From DATAVK01 sp036267755 (lineage in GTDB: Bacteria > Actinomycetota > Actinomycetes > JAFAQI01): a stretch of DNA of 12,061 nucleotides. The notes below the pieces were generated by a model. It ran no database searches. It was not told where the DNA came from and saw only the letters and a program-made list of their open reading frames with translations. The DNA is taken from positions 1-12,061 of the forward strand of contig DATAVK010000099.1 of the NCBI GenBank assembly GCA_036267755.1, written 5' to 3'. Position numbers and translations under genes: made by a program. Of the stretch, positions 6,283-12,061 are shown in pieces; position 1 is the stretch's first letter, and every line of letters starts with the position of its first letter.

Positions 6283-8431
6283 CCGGCGCCTGGTGTCGCC
6301 GGCGCTGCCAGCGAGCCGCGACGACCAGCAACCCAAGCAACCCCAGTGCAGCCAGCTCGAGCAGTACGGCGATGCCGGCACGGCGCAGTGCCCGGGTCAC
6401 GCGCGACGACGACGTGGGCTGGTCTCCCGATGCTCCCGCCATCGGCATCGACGCCATGTCGGCGGCCGACATCGTCATGCCGGACATGTTCATGCCCGGC
6501 ATCGACGTACTGCTCGCCGAGGACGATGCCGGCGGCTGGGCGGACGCCAGGTAGTAGCCCTTCGGCAGCTTGTGATGATGCCGGCTCACCACGGCGAACT
6601 GCGCCATCATGCCGTCGTCTTCGTGGTTGAGCATGTGGCAGTGCAGCATGAAGACGCCGGTGTAGTCGGTGAAGTGGGCGGCGACCTTGACCGTCTCTCC
6701 GGGGTCGAGCCGCCAGGTGTCCTCGAGCCCGCGCTCCCATGGCGGCGGGCGCTTCCCGTCGCGGCTGATCGTGTGCCACTGCTCCTCGTGCAGGTGGATG
6801 AAGTGGGTGATCGGGCTCATGTTCTTCAGCAGCCAGGTCTCGGTCGATCCGAGCGGCACCTCCACGTCCACCCGATGCGGGTCGAACGGCTTGCCGTTGA
6901 CCGTCCAGTAAGTCCCGGTCTTGGCGGTGCCACCCAACGCGAAGGTCCACTTCATCGACACGTGCTTCGGAGCCGTGATGTGGGGTGGCCGCAGCAGCTT
7001 CGACGGCAGCCGGGTGCGGTCTTTGGCCTTGTGAGTGACCCGGAACTGCATGATCGACGCGGTCGGTGTCCCGATTCCCTGCGGCGGACGCTTGGTTCTC
7101 GGCACGCTCTCGAGCAGCACCTTCTGGTGGACCTCGCTGTGGAAGTCGACGATGACGTCCGCCCGCTGCGAGGGACCGAGCAGGATGTCCTGCCGCACGA
7201 CCGGCTTCGGCAGCAGGTCGTCCCCGGTCCCGATCTGCACGAACGGCCGGCCGTCGGACAGCGCGAAGTCGTAGGAGGAGAAGTTCGACGCGTTGAGCAG
7301 TCGCAGTCGATAGCGGTGCGCGGCCACCTTGAGGTACGGCGCGAACCGCCCGTTGACCAGGATGTGGTCGCCGACGGTGGCATCGCCGGGCGGGGCGTGC
7401 GCACCTTTCTTTCTGGTCGTCATGGTGTCGCCGCGGAACGGGTTGGTCAGCTGGTTGTGCTTGGTGAAGCTGCGGTCCGACACCAGCAGCGGCACGTCGT
7501 ACTTTCCCTTCGGGAGCTTGAACTGTCGCTCCACCGGGTTGTCGACGATGAACATCCCCTGTAGGCCATGCCAGTTGTTGCGGCCGGTCTCGTTCATCCG
7601 ATGGTCGTGGTAGAAGTCGAACGCCTCGGTCTCGGGCTTGCCGCCGTCGGTGAGCGGGTAGTTGTAGGTACGTCGATGCCCGTGACGGATCAGGTACGAG
7701 TCGGGCTGGCCGTCGCTGGCCGAGGAGTGGTGGTCGCCATGCAGGTGCACGGTGATCGCTCCCGCAGCCTTCGGTAGCCGGTTGATGAAGGTGACCTTGG
7801 TGTCTTTCCCGGCTGGCCGCCGGATCGTGGGACCCGGATAGGTCCCGCCATAGGTCCACATCCAGGTCTTCGGGCCGGTCGGCAGCACCCTGACCTTGGC
7901 CCGTTTCACCGGGATCGTGAGGTTCGAGCCGGTGAGCACCCTCGGGATCTTCAGCGGTTGGGTGAAGCGTTGTGTCACCGGATGAGTGCCGCCGCCCGAT
8001 CCGTCGACGATCAGCGTGCCCGTCATCACCTGCGGGTGGAACAGGCAGTGGAAGTCGTACGTCCCTGGAGCCAGCTTGCTCGCGGCGGGGATCGACGTCG
8101 TCGACCCCGGGGGCGAGTACTGGTTGAACAGCGGGTTCCCCTTGGCATCCTTCGCGTCGGAGGTCACGGTGTGCTCGATGCTGTCGAGGTTGACCACGCT
8201 CAGCGTGGCGCCCGCCGAGATGGTGACGACCTTCGTCGAGTAGCCCTTGGTAGCGGCGTTCTTGGGGATCACGACCGTCGCTGACATGGGGGCCGGCGCG
8301 GTCGGTACGTGCCCGAGCGTCATGCCGGACGGTGCCGCATTGACGGCAGCCTGCGGTAGGCCGGCGTACCCGATCGCGGCCGCGGCCAGGGTCGTTCCGA
8401 GGGCGATCCGGTGCCAGCGGGAGGTCAGCAC
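6272..8431 (-). CDS. Membrane-anchored multicopper oxidase with an extra N-terminal cupredoxin domain
   Basis: The 719-residue exported protein begins with a signal-like segment (basic start, hydrophobic 10-30, Ala-rich end). Residues 45-145 form a plastocyanin-like domain with a full type 1 copper set: His87 (EHTV), Cys129 and His132 (FHCLFHP), Met136. The three-domain oxidase core follows, with all four copper motifs: HLH 229-231, HDH 275-277, HFIHLH 543-548, and HCHMLNHEDDGM 597-608 (Cys598, His603, Met608 for type 1 copper). Residues 643-664 hold eight Met in a copper-binding-like tail. A hydrophobic helix (about 685-706) followed by RRRH should anchor it, with the enzyme outside the cell. 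Likely roles are oxidation of Cu(I), metal ions or phenolic substrates; the substrate cannot be read from sequence. The start is GTG 8431, possibly leaderless. It is divergent from a secreted cupredoxin-like protein gene. Confidence 0.92.
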   Translation of the reverse strand: MLTSRWHRIALGTTLAAAAIGYAGLPQAAVNAAPSGMTLGHVPTAPAPMSATVVIPKNAATKGYSTKVVTISAGATLSVVNLDSIEHTVTSDAKDAKGNPLFNQYSPPGSTTSIPAASKLAPGTYDFHCLFHPQVMTGTLIVDGSGGGTHPVTQRFTQPLKIPRVLTGSNLTIPVKRAKVRVLPTGPKTWMWTYGGTYPGPTIRRPAGKDTKVTFINRLPKAAGAITVHLHGDHHSSASDGQPDSYLIRHGHRRTYNYPLTDGGKPETEAFDFYHDHRMNETGRNNWHGLQGMFIVDNPVERQFKLPKGKYDVPLLVSDRSFTKHNQLTNPFRGDTMTTRKKGAHAPPGDATVGDHILVNGRFAPYLKVAAHRYRLRLLNASNFSSYDFALSDGRPFVQIGTGDDLLPKPVVRQDILLGPSQRADVIVDFHSEVHQKVLLESVPRTKRPPQGIGTPTASIMQFRVTHKAKDRTRLPSKLLRPPHITAPKHVSMKWTFALGGTAKTGTYWTVNGKPFDPHRVDVEVPLGSTETWLLKNMSPITHFIHLHEEQWHTISRDGKRPPPWERGLEDTWRLDPGETVKVAAHFTDYTGVFMLHCHMLNHEDDGMMAQFAVVSRHHHKLPKGYYLASAQPPASSSASSTSMPGMNMSGMTMSAADMASMPMAGASGDQPTSSSRVTRALRRAGIAVLLELAALGLLGLLVVAARWQRRRHQAPATP
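6282..6303. terminator. Possible hairpin terminator at the convergent gene ends
   Basis: GCCGGCG and CGCCGGC form a perfect 7-bp stem with an 8-base loop directly behind the stop codon of the amidotransferase gene. It lies inside the last codons of the oxidase gene on the other strand. There is no T-tract, as is common for actinobacterial terminators. It could end the glnA2-amidotransferase transcript, but a short GC-rich stem can also arise by chance in such DNA. Confidence 0.35.
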
Positions 8432-8438
8432 CCGCCGC

Positions 8439-8467
8439 AGTATCCACAGAGATGATCATGAGCGCAA
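8439..8467 (-). promoter_or_regulatory. Promoter of the multicopper oxidase gene, probably leaderless
   Basis: On the minus strand TTGCGC (8467-8462), a 17-base spacer and GATACT (8444-8439) form a good -35/-10 pair. The -10 box ends seven bases before GTG 8431, so the transcript would begin at the start codon. This supports the GTG start, which has no clear Shine-Dalgarno sequence. The -35 box is identical to that of the divergent promoter. Confidence 0.5.
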
Positions 8468-8507
8468 CCACACAAAGGGATGGTGAAATATCGGTCCTTC
8501 CGGACGA

Positions 8508-8536
8508 TTGCGCAACCGCGCCGTGACCGGTATGTC
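8508..8536 (+). promoter_or_regulatory. Promoter of the secreted cupredoxin-like protein gene
   Basis: TTGCGC (8508-8513), a 17-base spacer and TATGTC (8531-8536) form a -35/-10 pair that would start transcription near 8543, leaving a leader of about 36 bases that contains the ribosome binding site. The -35 box lies in a perfect palindrome TTGCGCAA (8508-8515), which may serve as part of an operator. Confidence 0.45.
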
Positions 8537-8564
8537 TAGACAGCCCACAAGATCATCCACGCTC

Positions 8565-8571
8565 GGGGGAG
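8565..8571 (+). promoter_or_regulatory. Ribosome binding site of the secreted protein gene
   Basis: GGGGGAG stands seven bases before ATG 8579 and fixes that start; the signal peptide begins directly with it. Confidence 0.65.
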
Positions 8572-8578
8572 ACACCGC

Positions 8579-9481
8579 ATGACTCGTAGTTTCCGTAACA
8601 CTCTCGGTTTCGCCGCCGCTGCCGGTGCAGCGGTCGGACTGGTCGGCCTCGGCGCTGGCACCGCAGCCGGAACGCCGCATGTCCACGCCGCGAAGGCCAA
8701 GACACCGTCCCTCAAGGTCACGATCTCCAAGCACCTCAAGCTGACCGGCCCGCGCTCGTTCCAGGCCGGCCGCGTCAAGCTGTCGCTCAAGGCGGTTGGC
8801 AACGAGCGCGAGGTCGAAGTGGTGTCGTTCAAGCACGGCTACACGTTCAAGGATCTGCGTGCCGACCTGCTGGCGTTCGGTGAGAGCGAAGGGCAGAACG
8901 GCCCGACGAAGGCGGGCCTCAAGCACCTCAACCACGCCGTGAACCACACCCACCTGTACGGAGGCCTCGACACCGTCCCGGGCACGCCCGAGAAGGCAGT
9001 CATCACGCTGCCAAAGGCCGGGACCTACTACCTCTACAACGACTCCGGCGAGCTACCGGCGGAGGCGCACAAGCTCACGGTGACCGGCCACCAGGCGCAC
9101 CGGGCGAAGCCGAAGTCGTCCGCGACCGTCAAGGCCACCAGCGCCAAGCGCTTCGCCGGAGCGACCACGCTGCCGGCCCACGGCACGATCACCTTCAAGA
9201 ACGTGTCCACCAACTCGCCGCACTTCCTGGACCTGCTGCACGTCAAGCAGGGCACGACCCGCAAGCAGGTCATCGACTACCTGAACAGCGGATCCCAGGC
9301 AGCGCCACCGTTCGCGCTGAATGGTCAGGCCGGCACGGACGTGGTCGGCGAGGGGCAGTCGCAGACGCTGAGCTACAAGCTGCCCAAGGGTGAGTACATC
9401 GAGCTCTGCTTCTTCCCGGACCTGCAGACCGGAATGCCACACGCACTGATGGGCATGGTGCGTGTCGTCCACCTGAAGTAA
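8579..9481 (+). CDS. Secreted protein with two cupredoxin-like repeats, possibly copper-binding
   Basis: The product has 300 residues. Residues 1-31 are a typical signal peptide: MTRSFRN, then an Ala/Gly-rich hydrophobic core, with cleavage likely near Ala-Ala-Gly-Thr at 29-32. The rest is beta-rich and Lys-rich. It reads as two related halves, about 45-170 and 182-300. Each has a KxG or HxT strand, a G-x-T-x-x(R/K) helix stretch (HGYTFKDLRADL against KQGTTRKQVIDYL), and an LPKAGTYYLYND or LPKGEYIELCFFPD strand. The second half has His215 (SPHF), Cys277, His288 and Met291/Met293. That order matches type 1 copper ligands but with an unusually long Cys-His loop. The first half lacks these ligands. 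I do not recognise a named family. The gene diverges from the multicopper oxidase gene and probably serves the same extracellular copper or redox function. It ends at a strong hairpin. Confidence 0.85.
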   Translation: MTRSFRNTLGFAAAAGAAVGLVGLGAGTAAGTPHVHAAKAKTPSLKVTISKHLKLTGPRSFQAGRVKLSLKAVGNEREVEVVSFKHGYTFKDLRADLLAFGESEGQNGPTKAGLKHLNHAVNHTHLYGGLDTVPGTPEKAVITLPKAGTYYLYNDSGELPAEAHKLTVTGHQAHRAKPKSSATVKATSAKRFAGATTLPAHGTITFKNVSTNSPHFLDLLHVKQGTTRKQVIDYLNSGSQAAPPFALNGQAGTDVVGEGQSQTLSYKLPKGEYIELCFFPDLQTGMPHALMGMVRVVHLK

Positions 9482-9493
9482 CCGATAGATCCC

Positions 9494-9535
9494 AGGCCGT
9501 CCCGGACCGCTTGCCCAAGCGGTCCGGGACGACCT
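9494..9535. terminator. Strong bidirectional hairpin terminator
   Basis: The arms 9498-9512 and 9517-9531 are perfect 15-base inverted repeats around the loop GCCC. After one mismatch (9497/9532), AGG (9494-9496) pairs with CCT (9533-9535), giving 18 pairs in all. It lies 12 bases behind the stop of the secreted-protein gene and 10 bases from the stop of the convergent HEAT-repeat gene, so it can serve both. It lacks a long T-tract. Confidence 0.85.
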
Positions 9536-9545
9536 GCGTCTCGCG

Positions 9546-9983
9546 CTAGTCGTCCGCGACCGTCAGGGACCGGACTGCTCGGTGAGCTGCATCCCGGACC
9601 CGAGCAACGCCATCCTGCCGCAGCTCCGCGACCACCGGGAGCGCGTTATCGAGGTGGTGACGGGCCACCACCTTGATCGCCATCTCACGGACCCGCCAGG
9701 CCTCGTCGGTCAGGGCGTGGAGAACCGAGGGCTCGGCCTGGTCGTCCCACGCATACAGCAGGCCGCGCAGTGCCCAGACCCGAAGCCAGTAGTCGGGGCC
9801 CGGCTTCTCATCTGGGTTGACAGCCCATCGAGCGGGTGGCCCGCCGAGGCCGAGGATCAACGCGCTGTCGACCTCCGCCCCACCGAGCAGATCCAGGCAT
9901 CCGGCCACGACCTGGTCGCGTCCGCGTGCCGCGCACAGCGCCGCGACGCTGCTCCGCGGCGTTTGTCCCCAGCGTGACGGCAT
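9546..9983 (-). CDS. Small HEAT-repeat-like protein
   Basis: This protein of 145 residues is made of helical repeats. PDYWLRVWALRGLLYAW (63-79) is followed by two HEAT-like units: the first around residues 85-110 (TDEAWRVREMAIKVV), the second around 112-140 (NALPVVAELRQDGVARVRDAAHRAV). Each has the Arg-Val-Arg turn typical of such repeats. These scaffolds usually bind other proteins; no catalytic residues are visible. I recall similar short proteins in other actinobacteria but know no function for them. ATG 9983 is chosen because similar proteins begin near here. The frame stays open to 10193, but that part lies over glnE on the other strand and has a different residue make-up. No clear ribosome binding site precedes the ATG. 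It is divergent from glnE across 69 bp. Confidence 0.75.
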   Translation of the reverse strand: MPSRWGQTPRSSVAALCAARGRDQVVAGCLDLLGGAEVDSALILGLGGPPARWAVNPDEKPGPDYWLRVWALRGLLYAWDDQAEPSVLHALTDEAWRVREMAIKVVARHHLDNALPVVAELRQDGVARVRDAAHRAVRSLTVADD

Positions 9984-10038
9984 GAGGCCGAGTCTGGCCT
10001 TGATCGGCTGGAAACGCAGGTCAGAGGGCCGGGGCCGA

Positions 10039-10044
10039 TAGCGT
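10039..10044 (+). promoter_or_regulatory. Possible -10 box of glnE
   Basis: TAGCGT fits TAnnnT and ends eight bases before GTG 10053, so glnE too could be read from a leaderless or nearly leaderless transcript. No -35 box is clear, and the site is weak evidence by itself. Confidence 0.25.
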
Positions 10045-10052
10045 CGTATGTC

Positions 10053-12061
10053 GTGACGGCCCCGGAACGTGCGAGCACCGTGGCCGCGCAGCTGGCCCGC
10101 ACCGGGTTCGGCGACCCCACGACCGCCGAGCGGTCGCTCGCCACGCTCGGGCTGAGCTTCGAGGACAGCCAGGTCATCGAAGCGCTGGCGCACACCGCCG
10201 ATCCCGACCTGGCCCTGTCCGCGTTGGTCCGGATCGCTGAGTCCGGCGCCGCCAAGGAATGGGACGAGCTGGCCGCTGAGCTGCGCTCACATGACGGGCT
10301 CCGACGACGGCTGTTCGCCGTACTCGGAGCCAGCTCGGCGCTCGGCGACGGGTTGGTACGCCGGACCGGCGACTGGCGGCTGCTCGCCGACGACGCCGTC
10401 GCAAAGAGCCGCCCCAGCCGCTACGGCCTGCGTCGCACCCTGCTCGACGCGGTCGCCGGTCTGGCCGGCCCAGCCGGGTACGACGCCTTGCGGATTGCCT
10501 ACCGCGGCGCCCTGCTGACGCTCGCCGCCCGGGACCTCTCAGGCGACGCGCTGGTCGACGACGTCGCCGCCGAGCTCGCCGATCTCGCCGATGCCACGCT
10601 CGAGGCCGCGCTCGCGCTCGCGCGTGCGGAGACCGGCGTCGACGACGTGCGGCTGGCCGTGCTGGCGATGGGCAAGTGCGGTGGCCGAGAGCTCAACTAC
10701 GTGAGCGATGTCGATGTGGTCTTCGTCGCGGAGCCGGGGGAGCGGACCGCTGAGGCAACCGCGCTGGCGTCGGCAATGATGCGGGCCTGCTCCCAGGTCA
10801 CCGCCGAGGGAGCGATCTGGCCCGTCGACGCGGCGCTGCGCCCCGAGGGCAAGGCCGGTCCGCTGGTCCGCACGCTCGCCAGCCACGAGGAGTACTACAC
10901 CCGGTGGGCGCGCACCTGGGAGTTCCAGGCGATGCTCAAGGCCCGGCCCGCGGCCGGCGACTCGGAGCTCGGCGAAGCGTTCGTGGCGATGGTGTCGCCG
11001 CTGGTCTGGGCGGCCGCCCGGCGGCCGAGCTTCGTCGAGGACGTGCAGGCGATGCGCCGGCGCGTGGTTGACCTGATCCCGGCCACCGAGGCCGAACGCG
11101 AGGTCAAGCTGGGCCGCGGCGGGCTGCGCGACGTCGAGTTCGCCGTCCAGCTGCTGCAGCTCGTCCACGGTCGGGGCGACGTCACGCTCCGCAGCCCCAC
11201 GACGATGCTCGCGCTGGCGGCGCTCGCCGACGGCGGCTACGTCGGTCGCGACGATGCGGCGCAACTCGCCGCGTCCTACCGGTTCCTGCGGAGCCTCGAG
11301 CACCGGTTGCAGCTGCGGCAGCTCCGTCGTACCCATCTGCTCCCGACCGATCCGCAGGACCGCCGCCGGATCGCGCGCGCGATGGGCTACCGCGACCAGT
11401 CGGAGTGGCAGGCGGAGCTCGAACGGCATGGCCGCGAGGTACGCCGGATCCACGAGAAGCTGTTCTACCGACCGCTGCTGCTCGCCGTCGCACGGCTGCC
11501 CGCCGACGAGTTGCGGCTGAGCCCCGAGGCCGCGCGCGAGCAGCTGGAGGCGCTCGGGTTCGCCGATCCCGCGGCGGCGCTGCGCCACCTGGAGTCGCTG
11601 ACGTCGGGTGTCGGTCGCAGCGCCGCGATCCTGCGCACCCTGCTCCCGGCGATGCTCGGGTGGTTCGCCGACGCGGCCGATCCCGACGCGGGCCTGCTGT
11701 CGTTCCGTCAGGTCAGCGACGCGCTCGGCAGCACGCCCTGGTACCTGCGGGTGCTGCGCGACGAGGGGATCACGGCCGAGCGGCTGGCCCGGCTGCTGGC
11801 CACCAGCCGGTACGTCGCCGATCTGATGGTGCGGGCGCCGGAAACGGTGGCGCTGCTCGCCGATGACACCGAGCTGCGGCCCCGGGCGACCGACTCGCTG
11901 CGCGGCGAGCTGCTCGCGATCGCCCGCCGCAACGACGACTGGGAAGACGCCGCGCTGGCCGAGCGCGGGCTGCGGCGGCGCGAGCTGCTCCGGATCGCGT
12001 GCGGCGACCTGCTCGGCATGATCGACGTCGACGAGATCGGCCGGGCACTGTCCGACGTCGC
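10053..12061 (+). CDS. glnE: Bifunctional glutamine synthetase adenylyltransferase/deadenylylase (3' end beyond the window)
   Basis: GlnE attaches AMP to a Tyr of the main glutamine synthetase to lower its activity when nitrogen is plentiful, and removes it again by phosphorolysis. The window holds 669 codons of an expected 1,000 or so. The N-terminal nucleotidyltransferase-like domain, responsible for deadenylylation in the family, has the signature GKCGGRELNYVSDVDVVF near 207-224 with metal-binding Asp219 and Asp221. The family-typical EYYTRWARTWEFQAMLKAR follows from about 280, and then LGRGGLRDVEFAVQLLQLVHG. The helical linker follows, and the frame is open to the last base. The C-terminal adenylylating domain lies outside. 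GTG 10053 is the most likely start: its residues (VTAPERASTVAAQLART) fit the family, although no Shine-Dalgarno sequence precedes it. The glnA2 product in this window lacks the target Tyr, so the substrate should be encoded elsewhere. Confidence 0.95.
   Translation, partial: MTAPERASTVAAQLARTGFGDPTTAERSLATLGLSFEDSQVIEALAHTADPDLALSALVRIAESGAAKEWDELAAELRSHDGLRRRLFAVLGASSALGDGLVRRTGDWRLLADDAVAKSRPSRYGLRRTLLDAVAGLAGPAGYDALRIAYRGALLTLAARDLSGDALVDDVAAELADLADATLEAALALARAETGVDDVRLAVLAMGKCGGRELNYVSDVDVVFVAEPGERTAEATALASAMMRACSQVTAEGAIWPVDAALRPEGKAGPLVRTLASHEEYYTRWARTWEFQAMLKARPAAGDSELGEAFVAMVSPLVWAAARRPSFVEDVQAMRRRVVDLIPATEAEREVKLGRGGLRDVEFAVQLLQLVHGRGDVTLRSPTTMLALAALADGGYVGRDDAAQLAASYRFLRSLEHRLQLRQLRRTHLLPTDPQDRRRIARAMGYRDQSEWQAELERHGREVRRIHEKLFYRPLLLAVARLPADELRLSPEAAREQLEALGFADPAAALRHLESLTSGVGRSAAILRTLLPAMLGWFADAADPDAGLLSFRQVSDALGSTPWYLRVLRDEGITAERLARLLATSRYVADLMVRAPETVALLADDTELRPRATDSLRGELLAIARRNDDWEDAALAERGLRRRELLRIACGDLLGMIDVDEIGRALSDV

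Noticed and set aside
6104..7564. Long plus-strand open frame opposite the multicopper oxidase
   Set aside because: Low-complexity Arg/His/Val-rich product with no motif, exactly antisense to a gene with all copper motifs.
8432..8578. CsoR-type or CueR-type copper operator between the divergent copper genes
   Set aside because: I looked for the G-rich palindrome of CsoR and the dyad of CueR and saw neither.
9984..10193. Longer HEAT-repeat protein starting at 10193
   Set aside because: The extra 70 residues are Arg/Gly-rich, unlike the helical body, and overlap the start of glnE on the other strand.
10539..11588. 349-codon minus-strand open frame opposite glnE
   Set aside because: Shadow frame: composition rich in Gln, Arg and Ala, and the glnE frame beneath it has clear family motifs.

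Overview
This is a GC-rich stretch of an actinobacterial chromosome. The codon use, GTG starts, apparently leaderless promoters and an F420-dependent enzyme all point that way. The order panB / nadE / glnA2 ... glnE resembles the conserved glutamine-synthetase neighbourhood of actinomycetes: as I recall it, glnE, glnA2 and panB lie close together in Mycobacterium tuberculosis, and nadE, glnA2 and glnE in Streptomyces. I could not check this here, and the species cannot be named from the sequence.

Left part (1-1420): the 5' end of a minus-strand gene that runs off the window and may be PhoU-like. Divergent from it is an NADPH:F420 oxidoreductase gene (fno/npdG), followed 19 bp later by a small membrane protein of unknown function. 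Middle left (1422-4182, minus strand): panB (pantothenate/CoA synthesis) and upstream of it nadE (glutamine-dependent NAD+ synthase). Both make core cofactors. Divergent from nadE across 83 bp is glnA2, a type I glutamine synthetase paralogue. Seven bases behind it is a class I glutamine-amidotransferase-like hydrolase. The pair recalls gamma-glutamyl ligase/gamma-glutamyl hydrolase pairs of polyamine or amine catabolism.

Centre right (6272-9481): a copper-related divergent pair. On the minus strand is a large, membrane-anchored multicopper oxidase with an extra N-terminal blue-copper domain and a methionine-rich tail. On the plus strand is a secreted protein made of two cupredoxin-like repeats, the second with a His/Cys/His/Met set. 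Their shared 147-bp intergenic region holds two promoters of matching design, each with a TTGCGC -35 box and a 17-bp spacer. A long perfect hairpin (9498-9531) closes the secreted-protein gene and also lies at the end of the convergent gene.

Right part (9546-12061): a small HEAT-repeat protein on the minus strand and, divergent from it, the first two thirds of glnE (glutamine synthetase adenylyltransferase/deadenylylase), cut by the window end. Most genes are ordinary actinobacterial housekeeping genes. The copper-oxidase/cupredoxin module and the glnA2-amidotransferase pair are the parts most worth study. I see no mobile element, CRISPR array, tRNA or rRNA gene, and no gene-free stretch above 300 bp.
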